DNA of 64,000 nucleotides from UMGS1601 sp964617585 (GTDB taxonomy: Bacteria > Bacillota > Clostridia > Oscillospirales > Ruminococcaceae), in NCBI GenBank assembly GCA_964617585.1, contig CAZTXS010000001.1, forward strand, positions 62,001 to 126,000, given 5' to 3'. Shown one piece after another: positions 24,736 through 32,963 of this stretch. The notes below the pieces were generated by a model, which was not told where the DNA came from, ran no database searches, and was given only the letters and a program-made list of their open reading frames with translations. The translations under genes were made by a program, and so were the position numbers. Positions within the stretch are counted from its first letter, which is position 1; every line of letters starts with the position of its first letter.

Positions 24736-24878
24736 TTCAATAAGAGCTTGCCCGTTATTCAACGCGGCAAGGGTCGGCATTGCCGAACGGCCTTTCAGTA
24801 TGGGATTGTATCCCGCTGTTGAAAGGGTAATGGAACCCGCCGCATAAAGAGACGGGGGGACATCTTGCCTTAGTTATA
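24736..24878 (-). repeat. Dispersed intergenic repeat, copy 11 (full length)
   Basis: Minus orientation, so the antisense strand of the element forms the glpK leader. The second hairpin has CCTTTCA/TGAAAGG in place of CCGTTCA/TGAACGG, a compensatory pair. The first hairpin is disrupted. Confidence 0.95.
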
Positions 24879-24925
24879 AGATATAAAAAAGACATAAAAC
24901 CTTATGCGGGAAAGGGATATTGAAA

Positions 24926-26407
24926 ATGAAAAAATATATTTTAGCTCTGGATCAGGGAACTACCTCGTCGCGGGCTGTTTTATTCAACAAATCAGGTCAG
25001 ATTGTCGCTCAGCGGCAGAAAGAGTTTCCGCAGATTTTTAAAGAAAACGGATACGTCGAACACGACCCATCGGATATATGGACATCACTTTTAAGCTCTG
25101 CAAAAAAAGTTCTTGACTGCAAGGATTTAGACGCAAAAAATGTATCCTCAATAGGCATAACCAACCAGCGTGAAACTGTGGTTGTCTGGGACAAGGAAAC
25201 AGGCGAACCGGTCTATAATGCCATTGTGTGGCAGTGCAGAAGAACTGCAGCGCTCTGTAAGGAGCTTAACAAAGACGGATATTCAAAAATGATAAAGGAA
25301 AAAACAGGTCTTATCATAGATCCATATTTCTCCGCAACTAAGATAAAGTGGATTCTTGACAATGTTCACGGAGCAAGAGAAAAAGCCATAAAAGGAAAGC
25401 TTTTATTCGGCACGGTGGACACCTTTGTAATATGGAAGCTCACCGAGGGAAGAGTTCACGCAACCGACTTTTCAAACGCTTCCAGAACCATGCTCTTTAA
25501 TATACACACCCTTGAATGGGACGACGAAATACTGAAGCTTCTCGACATCCCCAAAGCCATGCTTCCCGATGTGTTGGAATCAAGCGGAAACTATGGTTAC
25601 ACCACGCTTCTCGGCGGCGGAAAAATAAACATATGCGGCGTCGCAGGCGATCAGCAGGCTTCGCTTTTCGGTCAGACCTGCTTTGAACAGGGAGAGTTTA
25701 AATGCACCTATGGCACCGGAGCGTTTTTGCTTATGAACACGGGAGAAACTCCAATAGCCTCACAAAACGGACTTCTTTCAACAATAGCGTGGAGCGTAAA
25801 CGGTCAGGTCAGCTATGCTTCCGAAGGTTCTGTTTTCGTTGCAGGAGCAGCCATACAGTGGCTTCGTGACGGACTCAAAATCATAGACGCCGCCGCTCAA
25901 AGCGAGCCTTTAGCTTTGTCCGTTCCCGATACCAACGGCGTTTATTTTGTTCCGGCATTTGTGGGACTGGGAGCGCCATATTGGAGCACCGACGCCAGAG
26001 GAATTCTGTGCGGACTTACAAGGGGAACAACCCGTGAACACATTGTGCGTTCGGCTCTTGAAGCTATTGCTTATCAGGTGAACGCCGTTATAAAGGTTAT
26101 GGAAAAGGACTCTGAAACAAGAATAACCACTCTTAAAGTGGACGGGGGAGCATGCGCAAACAACTTTCTTATGCAGTTTCAGAGCGATATAACCAACTGC
26201 AACGTTATGCGTCCTATGTGCATAGAAACCACCGCTCTGGGGTGCGCATATCTGGCAGGGCTTAAATCAGGATACTGGAAAAGTATGAAGGACATCAGTG
26301 ATAATCAAAAGATCGACTATAAATTTACTCCTGATATTTCAGACGACAAACGTCAAGCGCTTTTATCAGGCTGGGAAAAAGCTGTTAAAAGAACACTGCA
26401 AATATAA
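24926..26407 (+). CDS. glpK: Glycerol kinase
   Basis: 493 residues, FGGY-family kinase that makes sn-glycerol 3-phosphate from glycerol and ATP. The N-terminal phosphate loop is ALDQGTTSSRAVLF, with GITNQRETVVVWDKETGEP and the C-terminal VDGGACANNFLMQFQ. ATG at 24926 follows AAAGGG by nine bases; a TTG two codons earlier is less well placed. No glpF or glpD is adjacent. The TAA stop (26405-26407) is formed by the opening TATAAC of repeat copy 12. Confidence 0.96.
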   Translation: MKKYILALDQGTTSSRAVLFNKSGQIVAQRQKEFPQIFKENGYVEHDPSDIWTSLLSSAKKVLDCKDLDAKNVSSIGITNQRETVVVWDKETGEPVYNAIVWQCRRTAALCKELNKDGYSKMIKEKTGLIIDPYFSATKIKWILDNVHGAREKAIKGKLLFGTVDTFVIWKLTEGRVHATDFSNASRTMLFNIHTLEWDDEILKLLDIPKAMLPDVLESSGNYGYTTLLGGGKINICGVAGDQQASLFGQTCFEQGEFKCTYGTGAFLLMNTGETPIASQNGLLSTIAWSVNGQVSYASEGSVFVAGAAIQWLRDGLKIIDAAAQSEPLALSVPDTNGVYFVPAFVGLGAPYWSTDARGILCGLTRGTTREHIVRSALEAIAYQVNAVIKVMEKDSETRITTLKVDGGACANNFLMQFQSDITNCNVMRPMCIETTALGCAYLAGLKSGYWKSMKDISDNQKIDYKFTPDISDDKRQALLSGWEKAVKRTLQI

Positions 26408-26544
26408 CTTAGGCAAGATGTCCCCCGCCTCTATAGGCGGCGGGTTCCATTACCCGTTCAGTAGCGGAATACAATCCCCTACTGAACGTCCGGTCGGCGT
26501 TGCCGACCCTTGCTGCGTTGAATAACGGGCAAGCCCTTATTGAA
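26403..26544 (+). repeat. Dispersed intergenic repeat, copy 12 (full length)
   Basis: Close to the family consensus. It begins inside the glpK stop codon, so it directly follows translation. Confidence 0.95.
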
Positions 26545-26550
26545 ATAACA

Positions 26551-26581
26551 AAAAGGCGAAAAAATGAAAATTTTTCGCCTT
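26551..26581 (-). terminator. Rho-independent terminator
   Basis: AAGGCGAAAAA/TTTTTCGCCTT stem followed leftward by TTTTTG. It overlaps the stop codon of the DUF2752 gene. Confidence 0.8.
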
Positions 26582-26957
26582 AAAATTTAAATATATTTCT
26601 TAACAGAGTAAAAGCAATAAACAAAGCTATAAGAACAAATGAAGTAACTTTTATCCATTTGTCCGTTTTATGATTTCCATATTTTATATAACAATATATT
26701 TCTCTGATTATCATAGAAATGATAATAGGAAACGTTATAAACAAAAGCTGATTTGATTTAAACGCCGCTTTGAAATTAAAATGCAGCAAATTAATCAGCA
26801 TATGCGAAATACCGCACCCCGGGCATTTAAGCCCGGTAAGAAGCCGGAATATACACGGTATGTAAAGGTCTGTACAGTATACGAAAACACAGTATGCCGG
26901 ACATATCAGAAAAAGCAAAGTCAGATTTAAAAAAGCTTTTTTTGCTCTAGCCTTCAT
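26580..26957 (-). CDS. DUF2752 family membrane protein
   Basis: 125 residues, three hydrophobic helices, with the DUF2752 motif LKCPGCGISHML between helices one and two. Family function unknown. It starts five bases after the stop of the zinc-ribbon/DUF4234 gene and lacks a clear ribosome site of its own, so it is probably translated by coupling. Confidence 0.8.
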   Translation of the reverse strand: MKARAKKAFLNLTLLFLICPAYCVFVYCTDLYIPCIFRLLTGLKCPGCGISHMLINLLHFNFKAAFKSNQLLFITFPIIISMIIREIYCYIKYGNHKTDKWIKVTSFVLIALFIAFTLLRNIFKF

Positions 26958-26962
26958 AAACT

Positions 26963-27472
26963 TTATCTGTCTGCGGATAAGTTGTTTATCTCATTTTGAA
27001 TCAACGCATATGAAATAATTGAAAAGCCGAAAATGCCGAGAACTAAATACAATATGCCGTTGCTCGAATTGCCGGGAAGTCCTCTTTGAACCTTCGCCGT
27101 ATTTAACTTGTCGCCTGCCTGATAAAGCCAGAACCACTGATAAATACCACAGGTAACAATGCTAAGCAGTAATACTACTCCGCCCGAAGTATCGTTCTTA
27201 CCTGATAAATGGTTCAAATCCTCAGCCATAGTATAAAGCCAATAAAGACCGTAAATCCCACAGGTTATAATCGACAAGATTATACACACTCCGATGCTTT
27301 TAGACGTAACCGTCTGAAATCCGCCCGTATTTGCATAGTTCTGCGAGTTTTGATAATCCTGCGAAGGCTCCGCCTGATATACGTTTTGTTCGGTTTGTTT
27401 TGTTCCGCAGCTATTGCAGAAGTTGTCGTTGTCCTCCAACTGAGCGCCGCATTTGTAACAGAATTTTGACAT
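26963..27472 (-). CDS. Zinc-ribbon DUF4234 membrane protein
   Basis: 169 residues. The N-terminal zinc ribbon is CYKCGAQLEDNDNFCNSCG, then a Gln/Asn-rich linker, then a DUF4234-type domain with two repeated hairpins (ITCGIYGLYWLYTMAEDLN and VTCGIYQWFWLYQAGDKLN). Role unknown; the two CGIY helices suggest an internal duplication. First gene of a two-gene operon with a promoter at 27573-27545. Confidence 0.85.
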   Translation of the reverse strand: MSKFCYKCGAQLEDNDNFCNSCGTKQTEQNVYQAEPSQDYQNSQNYANTGGFQTVTSKSIGVCIILSIITCGIYGLYWLYTMAEDLNHLSGKNDTSGGVVLLLSIVTCGIYQWFWLYQAGDKLNTAKVQRGLPGNSSNGILYLVLGIFGFSIISYALIQNEINNLSADR

Positions 27473-27544
27473 AATATAATACTCCCGTAAATTATTTTCA
27501 GTATATTCAAGAGATTTAATTAAACATCCTGTACTGATAAAATT

Positions 27545-27573
27545 ATTTTAACATCTGTACAATATATTGTCAA
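27545..27573 (-). promoter_or_regulatory. Promoter for the zinc-ribbon/DUF2752 operon
   Basis: Leftward TTGACA (27573-27568), 17 nt, TAAAAT (27550-27545). Confidence 0.7.
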
Positions 27574-27644
27574 CAAATAAATATCAATCTTTAAAATAAT
27601 AGTCTGAAATTTGCAAATTGGTATCATTTTTATAATAATAATGA

Positions 27645-27749
27645 TATAACTTAGGCAAGACATCCCCCGCCTCTATAGGCGGCGGTTTCATTACTCGGTC
27701 GGCAATGCCGACCCTTGCCACGTTGAATGGCGGGCAAGCCCTTATTGGA
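27645..27749 (+). repeat. Dispersed intergenic repeat, copy 13 (short form)
   Basis: Lacks the second hairpin, like copies 6, 7 and 18. A TATAAT at 27631-27636 without a good -35 precedes it, so it may lie in the leader of the CDF gene. Confidence 0.95.
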
Positions 27750-27795
27750 TAAAAAAAGACCGTATCAGTTTTAGATTTTAAGAAACGGAGAAATC

Positions 27796-29007
27796 ATGAT
27801 TAATCTGCTGGTAAAAAAATTTATTAAAGACTATAAAAATGTTTCCGACCGAAAGGTAAGAGAGGCCTATACCGTTCTTTGCGGAGTTATAGGTCTTGTC
27901 TGCAATTTCTTTTTGTTTTTGTTGAAGCTGATTATAGGAATCTTTATGAACAGCATTGCCATTATGGGCGACGCTTTTAACAACCTGTCCGATACCGGTT
28001 CCTGCTTTGTGGCTGTTATCGGCGCTAAGCTGTCAAACAAAAGACCCGACGCTGAGCATCCGTTCGGTCACGGACGTATTGAATATATCTCCTCTCTCGT
28101 AGTATCATTTTTTATTATGACGGTAGGTTTGGAGCTTTTCAAGTCGTCAATAGGGAAAATCAGAAGCCCTGAAGCTGTGGATTTTAACATTATTCTTACT
28201 ATGATACTTCTCATTTCTGTGATCATAAAGCTTTGGATGTTTTATTATTATAAATATCTCGGGAAAAGAATAAGCTCAGGCGTACTGATTGCAAATTCAA
28301 AGGACAGCATAAACGACGTATTTTCTACCTCCGCAGTTATTATAGCAACGGCGGTGGGTTCGTTTTTAAAGCTCCCTATAGACGGATTTGTCGGAATATT
28401 GGTATCATTCATCATAATTTACAACGGCTTTTCAATAGCAAAAGAAACGGTCGGTCTGCTTCTCGGTTCCGCTCCCGACGCTGAAACCGTAAAGGCTGTT
28501 TACAACATACTGACCGGCAGCAGCGACATTATCGGAATTCACGATTTGATTGTTCACGACTACGGACCGGGAAGAATTTTCGCCTCGGTTCACGCCGAGA
28601 TTCCCGACAATGCAAATATAGTATTCGTTCACGAAACTATAGACGCACTGGAGAAAAGGGTTAAAACCGAGCTTGGGATAGAGCTTGTTATTCACATGGA
28701 TCCCGTATCGGTAAATAATGAAAAGGTAGAGCGTTGCAAAGCCATGGTGAAAAAAATTGTCAGACAGGAAAGCCCTGATTTTTCAATTCACGATTTCAGA
28801 ATAACCGACGGCGAGGAGAATATAAATATCATCTTTGATCTTGCAGTCGACTTCGGTACAGATTCAGAACAGACAAAAAAAGCAGTTGAGAACATAAAAA
28901 GAAAAATAAAAGAAGCGGACGGCAGATTCTCTGCAATTATAAATACAGAAAACATATGCGCCGAACAGAATATAAGCGAGATTATCGGCAGAGAACAGCC
29001 TATGTAG
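27796..29007 (+). CDS. Cation diffusion facilitator (CDF) metal exporter
   Basis: 403 residues. Six helices then a cytoplasmic domain (from about 215), here longer than usual with a second ferredoxin-like segment after about residue 310. The TM2 site reads GDAFNNLSD and the TM5 site NSKDSIND. DxxxD in TM5 instead of HxxxD resembles the manganese-exporting members, so Mn is more likely than Zn; this is inference. HPFGHGRIEY is the family signature. Ribosome site AACGGAG. Confidence 0.88.
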   Translation: MINLLVKKFIKDYKNVSDRKVREAYTVLCGVIGLVCNFFLFLLKLIIGIFMNSIAIMGDAFNNLSDTGSCFVAVIGAKLSNKRPDAEHPFGHGRIEYISSLVVSFFIMTVGLELFKSSIGKIRSPEAVDFNIILTMILLISVIIKLWMFYYYKYLGKRISSGVLIANSKDSINDVFSTSAVIIATAVGSFLKLPIDGFVGILVSFIIIYNGFSIAKETVGLLLGSAPDAETVKAVYNILTGSSDIIGIHDLIVHDYGPGRIFASVHAEIPDNANIVFVHETIDALEKRVKTELGIELVIHMDPVSVNNEKVERCKAMVKKIVRQESPDFSIHDFRITDGEENINIIFDLAVDFGTDSEQTKKAVENIKRKIKEADGRFSAIINTENICAEQNISEIIGREQPM

Positions 29008-29110
29008 CCTAAAAACACCTGTTTTACGGCGTTCGCAACCGATAGTTGACAAAATGAAAATTAAAGTTTATTGCATAAGCATTTATTTTCATGTATCATA
29101 TAAGCATAAA

Positions 29111-29217
29111 ATAACATTGGATTTTTTCTACCAAAAAATCTCGGTTTCAGCGTCGGATGGATTGTATTTTTAACCATCCCGCTTTACCATATAGCGATAG
29201 AAATGTTTAAAAGATGA
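29111..29217 (+). pseudogene. Possible membrane-protein C-terminal remnant
   Basis: A 35-codon open stretch without an ATG reads like the end of a membrane protein (GFSVGWIVFLTIPLYHIAI, then EMFKR and stop). Nothing before it continues the frame. The rest of 29008-29297 is AT-rich with no clear terminator. Could be chance. Confidence 0.15.
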
Positions 29218-29297
29218 TAAAAAATCGGGTACAGATTTAAGCTGCACCTGATTTTTATGTAGTTTTTATATAAATATAATTTATTATTTTTTTGCTT

Positions 29298-29939
29298 TTA
29301 TTCTTGAACAGGTTTAATTAACTTGCGAGTATGAGGAATAGATGTCAATACAATTACTCCGACAAGAGTGACAATAAGCTCTGGTATCATATAAGAAGAA
29401 TTATAGACTATTGAGTATATAGCAGCAAGAGCATTTCCTGAATAGTTATCCAGAACCCATGTTCCAAACTTTCCGTTCATTACATCAGTGAAATACCACT
29501 CTGCATAATCTCCCCAAAAAAGCAATCCTGAAATAAAGTGCATCAACAATCTTAATATAACAACAATTCCTGAACCTATAGCTATTGATGTAATTGGATT
29601 TTTGATTTTATTCCTAAACATTCCCGAAAGGCCCAAAACAGTAAATGCAGCAATATAATCAACAAATGCCATAACCGGAATTTTCCATCCACTAAGTCCG
29701 GCAAAAGCTTGGCTCATAGTTGCGCCTAAAAGCATTTGTAGAAGTGAATAAACCACTCCACAAAGAAGCCCCCATTTTACGCCGTATTTGTAACCTAAAA
29801 CCATCATTGGAACCATTCCAAAAAGAGTGATTGATCCACCATAAGGAAGATCAGATACTTTAAAAAAAGTAGAGAGTATTGTTCCTAATGCAATTAATAT
29901 TGCGCTGGTAACAAGCTTTAAAGTTTTTGTGTTTGTCAT
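29298..29939 (-). CDS. thiT: Thiamine transporter, ECF S-component ThiT
   Basis: 213 residues, six helices. Substrate-binding S-component that uses a shared ECF energy-coupling module encoded elsewhere. The family features YGGSITLFGMVPMMVLGYKYG, the Trp-rich loop with GDYAEWYF, and YNSSYMIPELI match ThiT thiamine-site regions. It is directly controlled by the TPP riboswitch and terminator at 30021-30150, which independently supports the substrate. AAGGAG fixes the start. Confidence 0.95.
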   Translation of the reverse strand: MTNTKTLKLVTSAILIALGTILSTFFKVSDLPYGGSITLFGMVPMMVLGYKYGVKWGLLCGVVYSLLQMLLGATMSQAFAGLSGWKIPVMAFVDYIAAFTVLGLSGMFRNKIKNPITSIAIGSGIVVILRLLMHFISGLLFWGDYAEWYFTDVMNGKFGTWVLDNYSGNALAAIYSIVYNSSYMIPELIVTLVGVIVLTSIPHTRKLIKPVQE

Positions 29940-30020
29940 AAAAAAGCTCTCCTTAAATGTTATTTAAACTCAATATTTGAAGCTAACCGCAATCTCAGTT
30001 CAAAGCCATAGAATTGCAAC

Positions 30021-30050
30021 AAAAAAGGTATGCCTAAAATGGCATACCTC
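30021..30050 (-). terminator. Riboswitch expression-platform terminator
   Basis: AGGTATGCC/GGCATACCT stem followed leftward by TTTTTT, between the TPP aptamer and thiT. Expected to form when TPP is bound. Confidence 0.88.
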
Positions 30051-30063
30051 AATTTTTTATAAA

Positions 30064-30150
30064 AACTTTCCTACGTTGGCATTATCCAAATCAGGTTAAA
30101 CGGGTCAAAGTTTGATTACTTTATCTCAGCCTGCCTGACAAGCCCCCCGG
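30064..30150 (-). promoter_or_regulatory. TPP riboswitch (THI element)
   Basis: The conserved blocks are all present in order: GGGG, the CTGAGA box, ACCCGTTTAACCTGAT, TGGATAATGCCA and ACGTAGGAAAGT. Senses thiamine pyrophosphate and represses thiT by transcription termination. Confidence 0.97.
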
Positions 30151-30173
30151 TTCAAATATTTAATTTACCCATT

Positions 30174-30203
30174 TATTATAACACATGAAATTCCCGTTGT
30201 CAA
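30174..30203 (-). promoter_or_regulatory. thiT promoter
   Basis: Leftward TTGACA (30203-30198), 18 nt, TATAAT (30179-30174). The -35 lies three bases from the stop codon of the cellobiose phosphorylase gene. Confidence 0.75.
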
Positions 30204-30206
30204 CAT

Positions 30207-32615
30207 TTATCCCATAATAACGACAATATCGTTCTGCTCTTTGAGTTTATCAGCCGGAACAAGCTTTCCGTCAAGCTCCTCGCCGTTTAAGGTTATCGAC
30301 TTGATTCCGCTTTCAACGTGATTATCATTTTTAACTTTAATAGACAGGTGTGTTCCTCTGAAGTTCTTTTCAATCTCAAAGCCGTCCCAATCAGATGGAA
30401 TAGACGGATTGATAACAAGACCGTCAGCGTTAGGACGCATTCCGCAGATACCCTCAACACAGCCAACCATAACCGTTGAGCCTGTACCTGTCAGCCAGTG
30501 AACGTGTGAACGTCCCTCGAAAGGCGAACGAGTGGATTCAGTGAACTGTCCGTGAACATACGGTTCAAGAATTCTTATCTCAGCCTTGTCGTTCATAGCG
30601 GCAGGAGAGCTTTCCATGAAGTATTCAAACGCTCTGTTTCCGTGTCCGAGAAGCGATTCTGCAAGTATTGCCCAACCCTGCGACTGCGAGAAGATTCCGC
30701 CGTTTTCCTTTGTGTCAGGATTGAAGATGTGCATTAAAGCGCCGTCGAAATAATCGTCTTTATAAGGAGGCTCAAGAAGCTTTACTCCGTATGGGGTATT
30801 CAAAATCTCGTGAACGCTTTCCATAGCCTTTTCAGCCTGCTCCTTTGAAGCAAAGCCCGAAATAACGGACCAGCACTGCGGATTGAGCCACATATTAGCT
30901 TCCTTGTCGTTCTTAGCTCCTACCACAACGCCGTTGTCACGGATTCCGCGGATAAATCTGTCCTCGTCCCAGCACTTGTCAAGCTCTTCACCGAGTTTAG
31001 ACTGAACCTTATTTATATATTCGACATATTCTGTATCATTCTTTTCCTCAGCCATGTCCTTGATAACGCTCATTGCATAATAAAGCTGGAATGCAACAAA
31101 GGTAGATTCGCCTTTCTTGCCCATTCTTAAGCAGTCGTTCCAGTCAGCGTGAAGTCCGGCAGGCATATTGTGCGCTCCAAGACGTTTCATAGAGAATCTG
31201 ATAGCGTTCTTGAGGTGGTCATAAACCGTATCCTCGCCGCCGTTAGCATAAACAATAACCTCGTCTAAGAAGTCCTTGTTTCCGCTTTCACCTATATATT
31301 TAAGCACTGTAGGGAACAACCAAAGAGCGTCGTCAGCTCTGTAAGACGGGTGTCCTGTTTCCTTAGCGTAATCCGAATTCTCGTCATTTTCATCAGGGCA
31401 GGTTTCGTGTCCCGCATTGTGATTGAACTTAACAAGCGGAAGTCCGCCGCCGTTGTTAACCTGCGCCGAAAGCATAAAGCGAATCTTGTCAGCGGCAACC
31501 TCAGGAGCAAGGTGGATAATACCCTGAATATCCTGAACGGTATCTCTATAGCCGTAACCGTTTCTAAGTCCGCAATAGATGAATGAAGCGGCTCTTGACC
31601 AGATAAACGTAATAAAGCACTGATATGCGTTCCAAACGTCTATCATATTGTTGAACTCTTCGCTGGGGGTTTTAATCTGGAAATTATTTAAAATACCGTG
31701 CCAGTAGTCAACAAGCTCCTTAACCTCGGCGTCAACCTTGCCCGGCTCTTCATAGCTTGATAAAATTTTGTCAGCCTCTGCGTTGTCCCTCTGTCCGAGA
31801 ACATAAATCAGTTCTTTGGTTTCGCCCGGAGCGAGAGTAAACTCAGACTGCAAAGCGCCGCAGCCATTGGTGTTGAAATTCATCGCACCGTCGCACTTGC
31901 CGTTTTCAACAGCAATAGGATTAGAATAAGTTCTGTAAGGTCCTATAAAGCTGTCTAGATTACCGTTACATGAAGTCACAGGAGCGCCCACAAGACCGAA
32001 GAATCTTTCTCTGTGGTTTGAGCCTGTTTCGTCCTTACCGCTGTTTTCATTGATATGCTGCAAAATCTTGTTGTCCTCAAAGCTTGTTCTTGTTATAAAC
32101 AGAGTATACTGGAGGTTTACCTGATCCTGTTCATAGTTGTTGTCGTTAGTAAACTCAACAAAGCCAAAGGTAGAAAGCTTTCTTTCTTTAGAATCATTAT
32201 TTGTGATTTTGCATCTCCATACCTCATAGGTCTTTCCGTTCGGGACATAGTATGTAGTTTCAGACGCAATAGAAGCGTAATCGCTCTTAATAGTAGTATA
32301 AGCCGTACCGTGGCGGCATTCGCTCTTATACTCGTCAAGAGGCTTGCCTACAGGCTGCCATGAAGCCGACCAATAGTCTGCCGACTCATTATCTCTGATA
32401 TAAATATATCTTCCCGGAAGAGCCATATTTGAATTAAAGCGGTATCTTATTATCCGTCCGTTAGCGCCGCTTTTTACAAAGCTGTAACCTGCAGCATTGT
32501 TAGATATGATAGCGCCGTACTCAGGCGAGCCTAAATAGTTTACCCACGGAGCTGGAGTATCGGGTTTTGTGATAACATATTCCTTGTTTTCAAGGTCAAA
32601 GTAACCGTACTTCAT
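30207..32615 (-). CDS. Cellobiose phosphorylase (GH94)
   Basis: 802 residues, the normal GH94 length. Cytoplasmic phosphorolysis of cellobiose to glucose 1-phosphate and glucose, saving ATP in cellulose users. An N-terminal beta-sandwich domain (to about 270) is followed by the (alpha/alpha)6 barrel with HADWNDCL (general acid Asp), GYRDTVQDIQG and a C-terminal jelly-roll. The close match to clostridial cellobiose phosphorylases makes other GH94 specificities less likely. AAAGGAGA fixes the start. No sugar transporter is nearby. Confidence 0.93.
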   Translation of the reverse strand: MKYGYFDLENKEYVITKPDTPAPWVNYLGSPEYGAIISNNAAGYSFVKSGANGRIIRYRFNSNMALPGRYIYIRDNESADYWSASWQPVGKPLDEYKSECRHGTAYTTIKSDYASIASETTYYVPNGKTYEVWRCKITNNDSKERKLSTFGFVEFTNDNNYEQDQVNLQYTLFITRTSFEDNKILQHINENSGKDETGSNHRERFFGLVGAPVTSCNGNLDSFIGPYRTYSNPIAVENGKCDGAMNFNTNGCGALQSEFTLAPGETKELIYVLGQRDNAEADKILSSYEEPGKVDAEVKELVDYWHGILNNFQIKTPSEEFNNMIDVWNAYQCFITFIWSRAASFIYCGLRNGYGYRDTVQDIQGIIHLAPEVAADKIRFMLSAQVNNGGGLPLVKFNHNAGHETCPDENDENSDYAKETGHPSYRADDALWLFPTVLKYIGESGNKDFLDEVIVYANGGEDTVYDHLKNAIRFSMKRLGAHNMPAGLHADWNDCLRMGKKGESTFVAFQLYYAMSVIKDMAEEKNDTEYVEYINKVQSKLGEELDKCWDEDRFIRGIRDNGVVVGAKNDKEANMWLNPQCWSVISGFASKEQAEKAMESVHEILNTPYGVKLLEPPYKDDYFDGALMHIFNPDTKENGGIFSQSQGWAILAESLLGHGNRAFEYFMESSPAAMNDKAEIRILEPYVHGQFTESTRSPFEGRSHVHWLTGTGSTVMVGCVEGICGMRPNADGLVINPSIPSDWDGFEIEKNFRGTHLSIKVKNDNHVESGIKSITLNGEELDGKLVPADKLKEQNDIVVIMG

Positions 32616-32690
32616 ATTATCTCTCCTTTATATAAATAAAATATTTTCCGTCTGCAAGTTTACATTTTTCCTCACATAAACAGTACCTTT

Positions 32691-32719
32691 ATATTAGCAT
32701 ATAAAACTCTGATTGACAA
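32691..32719 (-). promoter_or_regulatory. Cellobiose phosphorylase promoter
   Basis: Leftward TTGTCA (32719-32714), 17 nt, TAATAT (32696-32691). Confidence 0.65.
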
Positions 32720-32776
32720 GGGGGTTAAGAAGATTTTTTACAATATTTTTTACTAAAATTATGAGATTATTGATAC

Positions 32777-32806
32777 AAAAAAGAACGGAAATTATCCGTT
32801 CTTTTA
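32777..32806 (-). terminator. Rho-independent terminator
   Basis: AAAGAACGGA/TCCGTTCTTT stem with A/T runs on both sides. It lies beyond repeat copy 14, downstream of the SpoIID-like gene. Confidence 0.8.
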
Positions 32807-32810
32807 TCTG

Positions 32811-32952
32811 TTTAATAAGGGCTTGCCCGTTATTCAATGCGGCAAGGGTCGGCATTGCCGACCGGCCGTTCAGTAGGGGATTGTATCCCGCTACTGAACG
32901 GGTAACGAAACCAGTCGCCTATAGAGGCGAGGGACATCTTGTCTAAGTTATA
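32811..32952 (-). repeat. Dispersed intergenic repeat, copy 14 (full length)
   Basis: Minus orientation, between the SpoIID-like stop codon and its terminator, so transcribed as a sense 3' UTR. The first hairpin carries TCGCC/GGCGA instead of CCGCC/GGCGG, a compensatory change. Confidence 0.95.
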
Positions 32953-32963
32953 TGTTTTTTATT

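Noticed and set aside
689..32952. The 5'-end GGCAAG and the 3' GGCAAG of the repeat could both pair with the central CTTGCC, suggesting a two-state switch.
   Set aside because: In copies 3 and 14 the 5' hexamer is GACAAG while CTTGCC is unchanged, so that pairing is not maintained. Only the CTTGCC/3' GGCAAG hairpin has support.
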